Below, one piece after another: positions 57,530 to 64,000 of a stretch of DNA of 64,000 bases. The stretch spans positions 186,001 through 250,000 of the forward strand of contig NZ_QDKG01000005.1 in assembly GCF_003076635.1 (NCBI RefSeq), given 5' to 3'. The DNA is from Sphingobacterium corticibacter (GTDB lineage Bacteria; Bacteroidota; Bacteroidia; Sphingobacteriales; Sphingobacteriaceae). A model generated the notes under the pieces. The model made no database searches. It was not told where the DNA came from and saw nothing but the letters and a program-made list of their open reading frames with translations. The translations under genes and the position numbers were made by a program. Numbering within the stretch: the stretch's first letter is position 1; the number at the start of each line of letters is the position of its first letter.

Positions 57530-58786
57530 ATGTTAAAAGCAATTGTAGGACTTCAGTTTGGAGATGAAGGAAAAGGTAAGTTTGTCGATTTTTTTTCACA
57601 AAACTACGATCATATTGTCCGATTTAATGGCGGTCCTAATGCAGGGCACACAGTGGAAACGAACGAGCGTAGAGAGCATTTTTCGCAAATTCCAGCGACT
57701 TTCACAGGGAAAAACCTCTACTTGGCCTCTGGAACATTGGTATCTCTTGAAAAATTGCTCGAAGAGATAGAGTTAATTAAAACCATTAATCCAGATGTTA
57801 ACATTATCATCGATCCTAGATGCCACGTCATTCTTCCAATTCATTTGGAATATAATAAGTTTTCAGAACTCTACAAAGGTATTGATAAAATTGGCTCGGT
57901 AGGGGTTGGTGTCGGAGCTTGTGTTGAAGATAAGGTAAATAGGAATGGTATAAGGATTTGGGATTTATTGGATGAAGATAGATTAAAGAAGAGAATCGAC
58001 TTTTTACTAAATTTCAGGAAAACCCAAATTAAGACGGTTTTCAATGGTAACATATCTGATGAATATGAAAATATTCTAATAGAAATTTGCGAGTACGGTG
58101 CTAGGATTAAACCTTATCTAAAATTCGTTAATGAGTTAATTGCTGAAAAATTATTGAACGATGAAAATATTCTACTTGAGGGCTCGCAAGCTACTTTTTT
58201 AGATAATACATTTGGCACCTATCCTTACACCGTAGCTTACCAAACTTTGATAAGTACATGTTTCAGCTCAATCGGAATCCCATGTTCTACTATTAATATC
58301 GTTGGAGTACTTAAATCCTACACCATACGAGTTGGGAATGGGCCTCTCCCAACAGAGCAGGATAATGATATTGGAGAAGCGCTGCGAATTCATGGTAATG
58401 AGTATGGCACTGTTTCTAAACGTAAGCGACGTTGTGGTTGGTTGGATCTTGTATTAGCAAAACAAGCTGTTAAACTGAATGGTATCAATAGCATTTGTCT
58501 TACTAATGTCGATGTCTTGTCTTGTGTAGAGACCATAAAGGTTGCCGTATCTTACACAATTGAAGGTAAAAGTGTAAATCCTAATGAAGCTCTACTAAGT
58601 TTAGAAAGCGTAGTGCCTGTTTACAAAGATTTCCCGTCTTGGCGTAAGTTAGATAGTGTATACGACTGCTACGATGATCTCCCTGAAGCGTGTAAAACAT
58701 ACATCGGCTATATTGAAAAAGAGCTTGGTGTACCTATAGAATATATTTCTTACGGACCTAAGCGCCATCAGACACTTAAAAAGTAA
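57530..58786 (+). CDS. Divergent adenylosuccinate synthetase-like enzyme (PurA homologue)
   Basis: 418 aa, full PurA length. Normal PurA joins IMP and aspartate using GTP. Conserved here: GDEGKGK (11-17, base Asp12), NAGHT with His40, VEDKVNRNGIRI, the arginine-switch region GTYPY and VLKSYTIRVGNGPLPTE. Altered: the aspartate-binding loop, E. coli GVTTGRRRR, reads GTVSKRKRR (293-301), losing both Thr and the Gly. The guanine-binding TKLD reads TNVD (325-328). The phosphate-transfer core is thus intact, while amino-acid and nucleotide specificity may differ. First gene of an AT-rich five-gene operon without purB, so housekeeping purine synthesis is unlikely. Confidence 0.85.
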   Translation: MLKAIVGLQFGDEGKGKFVDFFSQNYDHIVRFNGGPNAGHTVETNERREHFSQIPATFTGKNLYLASGTLVSLEKLLEEIELIKTINPDVNIIIDPRCHVILPIHLEYNKFSELYKGIDKIGSVGVGVGACVEDKVNRNGIRIWDLLDEDRLKKRIDFLLNFRKTQIKTVFNGNISDEYENILIEICEYGARIKPYLKFVNELIAEKLLNDENILLEGSQATFLDNTFGTYPYTVAYQTLISTCFSSIGIPCSTINIVGVLKSYTIRVGNGPLPTEQDNDIGEALRIHGNEYGTVSKRKRRCGWLDLVLAKQAVKLNGINSICLTNVDVLSCVETIKVAVSYTIEGKSVNPNEALLSLESVVPVYKDFPSWRKLDSVYDCYDDLPEACKTYIGYIEKELGVPIEYISYGPKRHQTLKK

Positions 58787-58794
58787 GACATTGT

Positions 58795-59220
58795 ATGATC
58801 AACTATGTAACGGGCTTTATGTTCAGTGAAGACAAACAGTATGTTGTACTTATTCGCAAGCGTACTCCATCATGGCAGAATAATAAGGTAAATGCTCCAG
58901 GAGGTAAAATCGAAAAAGGCGAATCAATCGAACAAGCAATCGTGCGAGAATTTCATGAAGAAACGGGAGTGGAAACCAGACAGGCTGATTGGAAAACTGT
59001 TATTACTTTAACAAGACCAAAATTAAAAAAAATCTATTTTTTATGCTGCTTCTCTGATCAAGTTTACTTAGCTAAAAGTATGGAGAAAGAGGAAATCTTC
59101 TTAAGTAAAGTCGCTGAATTACCTGATAATGTTGTTCCCAATTTACGTTGGCTTATCCCACTAATTCTGGAAGAACATGTGTTTATAAATATCCCTATTG
59201 ACTATGTCAGTGTAAAATAG
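58795..59220 (+). CDS. Nudix hydrolase (MutT/NUDT1-like)
   Basis: 141 aa. The Nudix box fits GX5EX7REUXEEXGU exactly: Gly37, Glu43, Arg51-Glu52, Glu55-Glu56 and Gly58 (VREFHEETGV). The N-terminal part, VVLIRKRTPSWQNNKVNAPGG, resembles nucleoside-triphosphate pyrophosphohydrolases. It would cleave a diphosphate bond in a nucleotide made or consumed by the neighbouring enzymes, for instance NTP to NMP plus pyrophosphate. Begins 8 bases after the PurA-like gene, so translation is probably coupled. Exact substrate unknown. Confidence 0.87.
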   Translation: MINYVTGFMFSEDKQYVVLIRKRTPSWQNNKVNAPGGKIEKGESIEQAIVREFHEETGVETRQADWKTVITLTRPKLKKIYFLCCFSDQVYLAKSMEKEEIFLSKVAELPDNVVPNLRWLIPLILEEHVFINIPIDYVSVK

Positions 59221-59241
59221 TTACTATTTAATGTTTTGATC

Positions 59242-60003
59242 ATGAATTTTAGGCCTTGTATTGATGTATTTAAAGCAAAAGTTGTACAACTAATAGGTAC
59301 TTCACTATTTGGCGGTGATGAGCGCACTATTATCAAACATTTTGAGAGTGAATATAGCCCGGCGTACTATGCCAAATTATTTAAAGAAGATGATTTAAAA
59401 GGTGGACATATACTTTCACTGGGGAGCGGTAATAATGACGTCGTAATAGAAGCATTAAGCGCATTCAGTGGAGGTATGAAATATGGCGGTGGCGTTACAG
59501 CTGAAAATGCTCATGTCTATCTAGATGCCGGAGCGACGCATGTAATCGTCAACTCTTACGTTTTTAATAACGGTGAAATTAACTACTCTAATCTCGATTC
59601 ACTGGTTAAAAGCATTGGAAAAGATAAACTAGTCCTGGACATGAGTTGTAGAAAACGAAATGGTGAGTATTACATCGTTACGAACCTATGGGAAAAGTTT
59701 ACTAACGTTAGAATAAACAAACAATCACTTTTAGAGATATCCGGATATTGTGATGAGATTATTGTCCACGGGGTTGACTCAGAAGGAAGAAAACAGGGAT
59801 TAGAATCTGATCTTGTAAAAATTTTGGCAGAACATACGCCAATAAAAACGGTATATGCGGGCGGAATTAGTTCTATTTCTGATCTTAATTTAATAAAGGA
59901 ATTAGGAAATGAAAAGATTGACCCCTGTATTGGAACAGCACTGAGTATTTATGGAGGTAACCTACCCTATCAGGACGTGGTACAATGGAATAATCTTAAT
60001 TGA
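59242..60003 (+). CDS. HisA-type phosphoribosyl isomerase, eukaryotic HIS6 form
   Basis: 253 aa from the ATG at 59242 (MNFRPCIDVFKAKVVQLIG). HisA turns ProFAR into PRFAR by an Amadori rearrangement. The TIM-barrel acid residues are present: the Asp in RPCIDV and the Asp in LVLDMSCRK. The wording SPAYYAKLFKEDDLKGGHI, GGGVTAENAHVYLDAGATH, VNSYVFNNGEI, EIIVHGVDSEGRKQGLE and SIYGGNLPYQDVVQWNN follows yeast/plant HIS6 rather than ordinary bacterial HisA. No hisF, hisG, hisI or hisH is adjacent, so it probably serves a pathway other than histidine synthesis. Third gene of the operon, 21 bases after the Nudix gene. Confidence 0.85.
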   Translation: MNFRPCIDVFKAKVVQLIGTSLFGGDERTIIKHFESEYSPAYYAKLFKEDDLKGGHILSLGSGNNDVVIEALSAFSGGMKYGGGVTAENAHVYLDAGATHVIVNSYVFNNGEINYSNLDSLVKSIGKDKLVLDMSCRKRNGEYYIVTNLWEKFTNVRINKQSLLEISGYCDEIIVHGVDSEGRKQGLESDLVKILAEHTPIKTVYAGGISSISDLNLIKELGNEKIDPCIGTALSIYGGNLPYQDVVQWNNLN

Positions 60004-60029
60004 AATGAAATCTAAATCTGTATAACAAC

Positions 60030-60599
60030 ATGGATAAAAAGATAAGAATTGGCATTATTGATATCGATGATGTCCTTGCTGATTTCGGCAGCTTTATCGT
60101 AGAAGAATTGAATCAGTTGTCAGGTACCCAACTAACAAAAGAGGCCTATATACATCACGACTTTTACAAATTCCACGATCTGCCCGTAAGTGTCATGGGA
60201 GATATTTTGAGAAGAGAAAGTATATACCTCCGGCTGAAACCTTTAGATAAGGTGGTCGAGGGAATGTACCTTTTGAAGGAAAAAGGATTTGCTTTACGCA
60301 TTGTTACGGCCAGAGGCAAGTCTAACTCAAACATAGAAGAGGATACACACCAATGGTTCTATGATAATAACATTCCGTATGATTCTATAGATTTCATTGA
60401 TTATCACGAAAAAAAATCGGAATACTATCTTAAATATGGCAATCCAGAGTTTGTTGTAGATGATCGAGTATATAATCTTCTTGATGCGCAATCTGTAGGA
60501 GTTTCCACTTACTGCCTCAAACAGCCGTGGAATGAATACGATATAAACTACAAGGGGCCTCGAGTTAGCAATCTTTTAGAATTGGCAGATAATTTTTGA
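60030..60599 (+). CDS. HAD-family 5'-nucleotidase (NT5C/deoxyribonucleotidase-like)
   Basis: 189 aa. HAD motif I is DIDDVLADF with nucleophile Asp11 and Asp13. Motif II is in RIVTARGKS (Thr, Arg), and motif III/IV are KKSEYYLKYGNPEFVVDDRVYN (Lys, Asp-Asp; positions about 138-159). The helical cap between motifs I and II fits the NT5C type that removes the 5' phosphate from (deoxy)nucleotides. In this operon it would most simply release a free nucleoside from the pathway product. Starts 26 bases after the HisA-like gene. Confidence 0.84.
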   Translation: MDKKIRIGIIDIDDVLADFGSFIVEELNQLSGTQLTKEAYIHHDFYKFHDLPVSVMGDILRRESIYLRLKPLDKVVEGMYLLKEKGFALRIVTARGKSNSNIEEDTHQWFYDNNIPYDSIDFIDYHEKKSEYYLKYGNPEFVVDDRVYNLLDAQSVGVSTYCLKQPWNEYDINYKGPRVSNLLELADNF

Positions 60600-60633
60600 A
60601 GGATGTCATTACCGTTATTTAGCTTGTACTGAT

Positions 60634-61722
60634 GTGAAAAAAGTTAGGTTAGGAATCTTGGGAGAAATTTGGCTTCCTCTATCAGAAGAAATTGATTGCT
60701 TGGGGAAGCTCAAAGAAGAGATTTGCGAGCGCACAAGTACACATCTAATTCTTAGATCAAGATTCTTTTATGCCAACAAAAAGATAAAAACGGAAGTTAA
60801 ACTACTTAGAAATATTCTCGAACACATTTTTAGCTTTTCCCCACAACTTACCAAGCCTTATCGAATCGCATTATCAGAACGATTTATTAAAGGATGTGCA
60901 CTACTGTTCGTAAGCTTCGACGACAGCAAGCAAAAAGAGGTTTACAATTCTTTTAAGCATCTCATAGATAATGCAATTAAATGGACATTTGATATGCAAG
61001 AGATGGATCCACTTTGTACATATCATTTTGAAAGATTAATTAGTCAAGTTAATAACAATAAGACGCTTGATTTTAAGTCTATTGAGTTAGAATCAATCTC
61101 TTTATGTGAGCTATGGAATAGTACTTTAGATATACATGCAACACGTATTATTTCTCCGTTATTAGGGGGCTTATTTGTAGCACCCGTTATTGCTTGTCTC
61201 AATGCAATTAAATGGGAATATATCAACTATTCAATTTATGATAGAAAAGTTAATGTTGCACCTACTTATACTATTAAAAATGAATCTTGTGTGATTATTG
61301 ATGATAATGTTGGCTCTGGAAAATCAATGCTTGAAGTAAGTAAAATTCTAGCCATTAAAGATGTCAGGTTTTTAGCTTTTGAAATGAACTGGTCAAAGTT
61401 TATCCGTGCAAAAAAAGGAATAATTGAATCCTTTGATCCAGATCAGTTTTTGAGGTGCTCCCCTTTGTGGTACAGACACTTTGAGAACCTTATAATATGG
61501 CGAGAACAGTTTTCTGCTTTAAATTTAAAAGATTATCCCGATTACCTTTCATACATCAATAGCTGTTTCGAGTTAACTAATAAATTTCGATCATTCTTGC
61601 CCGAACAAATCCTTAATGAGTTATCAGTAGACTTACTAAGAATCAAAAATCAAATAGTAGGTAATGATCAAAAAATGAATTGGTCTTACATAGCTCATCA
61701 GCTAGAGAAGACAAGTGGATAG
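60634..61722 (+). CDS. Phosphoribosyltransferase-domain protein with novel N-terminal half
   Basis: 362 aa from a GTG start at 60634; no ATG fits. Residues 1-165 match nothing I know. Residues 170-250 have the type I PRTase layout: ISPLLGGLFVAPVIACLN, then the PRPP loop VIIDDNVGSGKS (220-231), matching the pattern of four hydrophobics, Asp-Asp, x, V, x, S, G, x, S. The C-terminal 110 residues are helical and aromatic-rich. It could attach phosphoribose to a base or remove it. Last gene of the operon, 34 bases after the nucleotidase; no clear terminator follows. Confidence 0.75.
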   Translation: MKKVRLGILGEIWLPLSEEIDCLGKLKEEICERTSTHLILRSRFFYANKKIKTEVKLLRNILEHIFSFSPQLTKPYRIALSERFIKGCALLFVSFDDSKQKEVYNSFKHLIDNAIKWTFDMQEMDPLCTYHFERLISQVNNNKTLDFKSIELESISLCELWNSTLDIHATRIISPLLGGLFVAPVIACLNAIKWEYINYSIYDRKVNVAPTYTIKNESCVIIDDNVGSGKSMLEVSKILAIKDVRFLAFEMNWSKFIRAKKGIIESFDPDQFLRCSPLWYRHFENLIIWREQFSALNLKDYPDYLSYINSCFELTNKFRSFLPEQILNELSVDLLRIKNQIVGNDQKMNWSYIAHQLEKTSG

Positions 61723-61807
61723 TCGGTATTTGTTACATTAATTTTCTCCTATCAAAATTAAGACAGGAAGGCAATACGCAGAAAAAACTAACCTTCAGTA
61801 AACAATA

Positions 61808-62116
61808 TCACTCCTCCCACCGAATATAAGTTTCTTCAGATTGAGCATGTGACAATACTAAGGTATCATGGTGAAATTCGACCTTAAACACCTGACTATC
61901 GTACGTCAATTGATCTTCTACTAGTACAAAGTTTCCTTCTACAAACTCAATCGACACCTTATTTTGGTTATTATAATGTGTAATCAATTCCTCACCACCG
62001 TCTGTTGACACCCGACTAAGTGTATTGACATAGCGCCACTTACCAATCAATTTCGCTTCTAGCGATTTGGATTTGCGACGTAAAACAAGACGAGATAGTA
62101 GGTTTAAAATTTTCAT
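61808..62116 (-). CDS. Hypothetical small beta-rich protein
   Basis: 102 aa, start ATG at 62116. A basic N-terminus (LLSRLVLRRKSKSLEAK) precedes beta-rich sequence beginning LIGKWRYVNTLSRV and ending YIRWEE, in the style of small lipocalin-like proteins (GxW near the first strand, paired strands after). No signal peptide. A TAGATTTG box (62141-62134, minus) may be its promoter, 17 bases upstream of the ATG. I recognise no family; the lipocalin idea is only structural impression. Convergent with the nucleotide operon. Confidence 0.55.
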   Translation of the reverse strand: MKILNLLSRLVLRRKSKSLEAKLIGKWRYVNTLSRVSTDGGEELITHYNNQNKVSIEFVEGNFVLVEDQLTYDSQVFKVEFHHDTLVLSHAQSEETYIRWEE

Positions 62117-62349
62117 TGTGTGTGACCAATACGCAAATCTATGTTATTTTCATATGAAGCGAAAGATAAAAAACCCTTAAAAACCGTAAATAACAAAATC
62201 CTATGTCATTTAGTTTTGCTAACTTAAGGCAATGAGAAGTGCTTCCATTAAACTCATATTGTATAGTACGTAAAGATTTTGAAGGATTCTATCGTAAGCT
62301 TTCATTCATAATCGTACCAATAAAGTATTGTCCATTCTAATATAGATTG

Positions 62350-62718
62350 ATGAGGGATAGAGATCAGAAAAAACAGTTTGCAGCAAATAGTGACTGGAAT
62401 AATTTTATTCAGCTTTGCCTCTATGCTCATCCGGTTATCAGCACCTTTCTGGTTGTATCCCATATGGTTCAATACAATTTGATTAACCATCGAATGATTA
62501 CCGTTTTTACATCGCTCTTATATGAAGTTGGTTTTATGATCATTTTAATCTTCTTGGCGGTAAGCATATGTATAATCATTTATCAGTTGATCCGACCATC
62601 CATTCCTGTCGATAGTAATCTATGGTTGATAGCATATACGATACTGAACATTGGAGTTATTTTTCTTCCGGATGCTCTTAATACCCTGCCATCGCTGAGA
62701 GATTCGATTCCAGCATAG
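62350..62718 (+). CDS. Hypothetical small membrane protein
   Basis: 122 aa from the ATG at 62350. A polar N-terminus (MRDRDQKKQFAANSDWNN) is followed by about three hydrophobic segments: residues 21-40, 53-80 (VGFMIILIFLAVSICIIIYQL) and 91-108. No motif identifies a family. AT-rich like the preceding operon and without an operon partner; it may belong to the same acquired stretch. Confidence 0.5.
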   Translation: MRDRDQKKQFAANSDWNNFIQLCLYAHPVISTFLVVSHMVQYNLINHRMITVFTSLLYEVGFMIILIFLAVSICIIIYQLIRPSIPVDSNLWLIAYTILNIGVIFLPDALNTLPSLRDSIPA

Positions 62719-62857
62719 CCGCCGTTTCAAGACAACCGTACAATCAATCTTAAACTCTTGCATTGCATATTCATCGCAGGCATCAGCGGAATAATAGAAA
62801 AATCTGCGATCTATTTTAAAAATTTCGGAATTTGAACGTTTTTTTCTGATTATATAC

Positions 62858-62888
62858 TTGCATATATGTAGGGTAGCTATTACATTTG
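62858..62888 (+). promoter_or_regulatory. Promoter of a candidate small RNA
   Basis: TTG (62858-62860), a 20-nt spacer and TACATTTG (62881-62888). No open frame starts within the next 230 bases; a structured element and a terminator follow instead. Confidence 0.6.
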
Positions 62889-62892
62889 TACT

Positions 62893-62997
62893 GTTGTTTA
62901 TATTTAATCTAAATAAATATTAGAAACAACTTCTAAGTACATTATCTCTTCTCAATACAAATGTCGTAGTCTCCCAAGCTACGGCATTTTTTGTTTT
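62893..62997 (+). ncRNA. Candidate structured small RNA (about 105 nt)
   Basis: It begins a few bases after a consensus promoter. The 5' hairpin is GTTGTTT (62893-62899) with AAACAAC (62924-62930), plus the inner pair TATTTA/TAAATA (62901-62906 with 62914-62919). The 3' end is a terminator: AATGTCGTAG (62960-62969) pairs with CTACGGCATT (62979-62988) and then six T. The 30 bases between are U/C-rich and unpaired, where a target-binding region could lie. No known RNA family is recognised. Confidence 0.5.
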
Positions 62998-63124
62998 ATA
63001 ACTTTCTTTAACGCTAACGACCTCCATAAACTTTCTAAACCGTATCTACTTTATAAACCCTATCAACCCAAAAGTTAGATCGCTTTGTAGTACCTCCGAG
63101 CGATGACGTCATTAAAATATCAAC

Positions 63125-63200
63125 TTGCTTAACTTTCTCAACTCCCTTAACTCCCTTAAATTTATCAACTTTATCAACTCCCTTAACTCCCTTAACTCCC
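63125..63200. repeat. Degenerate tandem repeat of CAACTCCCTTAACTCCCTTAA type
   Basis: Units of AACTCCCTT and AACTTT-ATC alternate, with nearly identical blocks at about 63139-63158 and 63175-63200. Read on the plus strand they give an LNSLNS peptide pattern, but this is simple repeat DNA between an RNA terminator and the trxA terminator, not a gene. The rest of the 62719-63290 gap holds the candidate small RNA and no genes. Confidence 0.7.
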
Positions 63201-63212
63201 AAAAAAAACAAA

Positions 63213-63250
63213 ATATAAAAGGCGAAACCAGATGGTTTCGCCTTTTATAT
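63213..63250 (-). terminator. Terminator of trxA
   Basis: ATATAAAAGGCGAAACC (63213-63229) pairs with GGTTTCGCCTTTTATAT (63234-63250) around AGAT. On the minus strand it is followed by TTTGTTTTTTTT. Confidence 0.9.
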
Positions 63251-63290
63251 GTACGGATTCGAAATCTGCTTCACGCAGATCCATCCAGTT

Positions 63291-63608
63291 TTACAATTGC
63301 TTGTCTAATTTCTCGGTTAATACCGATTTAGGTACTGCACCAACTTGCTTGTCAACGATCTCTCCATTTTTGAAAAACAATAATGCAGGGATGTTGCGGA
63401 TACCATAACGAACAGAGATATCTGGGTTGTTATCTACGTTTACTTTACCGATAACCGCTCTACCATCATAGTCTTTCGCGATCTCATCTACTACTGGACC
63501 TACCATACGGCAAGGACCACACCACTCCGCCCAGAAATCTATTAAAACTGGTTTATCCGATTTCAAAACAACTTCGTCGAAGTTGCTATCTGTAATTTCT
63601 AATGCCAT
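63291..63608 (-). CDS. trxA: Thioredoxin
   Basis: 105 aa, cytoplasmic disulfide reductase. The active site is WCGPC (Cys30 and Cys33) within FWAEWCGPCRMV, followed by GKVNVDNNPDISVRYGI and the cis-Pro segment RNIPALLFFKNGE. No signal peptide. A TATATTTG promoter box lies 32-39 bases upstream. Between dnaE and its own terminator, a frequent arrangement in this phylum. Confidence 0.97.
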   Translation of the reverse strand: MALEITDSNFDEVVLKSDKPVLIDFWAEWCGPCRMVGPVVDEIAKDYDGRAVIGKVNVDNNPDISVRYGIRNIPALLFFKNGEIVDKQVGAVPKSVLTEKLDKQL

Positions 63609-63639
63609 AATATTATTCCTATTAATTTATCTCTAATAA

Positions 63640-63647
63640 CAAATATA
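63640..63647 (-). promoter_or_regulatory. Promoter -7 box of trxA
   Basis: Minus-strand TATATTTG (63647-63640), about 32 bases before the trxA ATG. A -33 TTG at standard spacing is not clear. Confidence 0.5.
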
Positions 63648-63702
63648 GCTATTCATTTGTTAGTGACGTGTCCAAAAAATGTAATTAAATATTCCCACCG
63701 GA

Positions 63703-64000
63703 TTAATTCAATTTGTACTTGACGTATTCCAGCTCTTCTAAACCTTCTAAGAACTCATTCGTCAGATTAATCTTTATCTGCTTGGCTGGCATCTCAATGG
63801 CCAGTTCATCCTGCATGTCCAATATCTTGAATTTGAGCTGACAGTTGGCTTGCTGATCCTCTACGACAGTGAGCGCAATTAGTTCCTCCAAGTTTTGTAC
63901 GAACTCATCATTCAGTGACTGCAAAGGCACCTGAATGGTAAATGATTTGGCCATCTTATCGCGTAGATCAGACAGCAATTGGATGCTTCTTAATTCAAAT
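63703..64000 (-). CDS. dnaE: DNA polymerase III alpha subunit, C-terminal end (cut by the window)
   Basis: The frame is open through the right edge: upstream of the internal Met it reads FELRSIQLLSDLRDKMAKS. The visible 98 codons are the C-terminal tail of Bacteroidota DnaE (SDLRDKMAKSFTIQVPLQSL, then NDEFVQNLEELIALTV, ending EYVKYKLN). This tail lies after the OB fold and contacts clamp-loader or clamp partners in the family. An internal ATG at 63978 could suggest a 91-aa gene, but continuity and family similarity show it is the end of dnaE. Confidence 0.82.
   Translation of the reverse strand, partial: FELRSIQLLSDLRDKMAKSFTIQVPLQSLNDEFVQNLEELIALTVVEDQQANCQLKFKILDMQDELAIEMPAKQIKINLTNEFLEGLEELEYVKYKLN

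Noticed and set aside
57530..58786. Housekeeping purA
   Set aside because: Key substrate-loop and guanine-binding residues differ, and the neighbours are not purine synthesis genes.
63125..63331. 68-codon frame with LNSLNS repeats
   Set aside because: It is translated simple repeat DNA and crosses the trxA terminator and the 3' end of trxA.
63703..63978. Independent 91-aa gene at the right edge
   Set aside because: The frame stays open to base 64000 and the residues match the C-terminal tail of DnaE, so it is a truncated dnaE.
1..64000. CRISPR arrays, insertion sequences, prophage genes, rRNA operons
   Set aside because: No regularly spaced repeats, transposase or integrase motifs, phage structural genes or rRNA sequence were seen on either strand.

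Overview
The window comes from a Bacteroidota chromosome, most likely Sphingobacteriaceae (Sphingobacterium or Pedobacter type). Supporting evidence: promoters of the TTG-N16-20-TAnnTTTG kind, few Shine-Dalgarno sequences, TonB-dependent receptors, a GH125 mannosidase, a CzcA fused to its outer-membrane channel, DUF6660 and DUF1573 proteins, and the gene orders rimP-nusA-infB, rpsF-rpsR-rplI and nusB-DUF1573-yajC-ybbR-coaE. Both edges cut a gene: a GH125 mannosidase at the left (5' end missing) and dnaE at the right (only its 3' end present).

Layout. 1-9 kb: GH125, the rimP-nusA-infB operon (minus strand) and an S9 peptidase. 9-21.5 kb: two secreted proteins; a TetR-TolC-adaptor-RND drug efflux operon with two matching palindromes that look like TetR operators; clpB; an S41 peptidase and an outer-membrane barrel. 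21.6-26.8 kb: a 39-aa protein, an SDR/DUF2867 protein, an EamA half-transporter, a GreA-like protein, the rpsF-rpsR-rplI operon, a LapA-like membrane protein and cutC. 26.9-28.5 kb: an AT-rich acyltransferase gene lying between intact cutC and a broken copy of the cutC 5' end. 28.5-36.9 kb: a Czc-type divalent-metal resistance operon (DUF6660, CzcA-CzcC fusion, CzcB, Zn/Cd ATPase). 37-45 kb: an Oar-like TonB receptor, a TPP riboswitch driving thiD-tenA, a phospholipase C/S1-P1 nuclease-type enzyme and a second TonB receptor. 45-56.8 kb: a MocR regulator with an MFS exporter, a 48-aa protein, a cysteine desulfurase, the nusB-to-coaE cluster, a leucine-dehydrogenase-like protein and an ABC exporter.

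The most unusual part lies just after a tRNA-Ala(GGC) gene (56875-56951). After about 550 AT-rich bases comes a compact, AT-rich five-gene operon (57530-61722): a divergent adenylosuccinate synthetase (PurA-like), a Nudix hydrolase, a HisA-type isomerase of the eukaryotic HIS6 form, a NT5C-like HAD nucleotidase and a phosphoribosyltransferase with an unfamiliar N-terminal half. No hisF, hisG, purB or other partner is present. The set resembles a dedicated pathway that builds, trims, isomerises and dephosphorylates a phosphoribosylated purine-like compound, with an aspartate-type ligation. That could mean a nucleoside metabolite, a signal or a defence-related nucleotide. The function is inference; the gene content and residue changes are seen directly.

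The right end holds two orphan genes, a candidate structured small RNA with its own promoter and terminator (about 62893-62997), an LNS-type tandem repeat, trxA and the dnaE 3' end.
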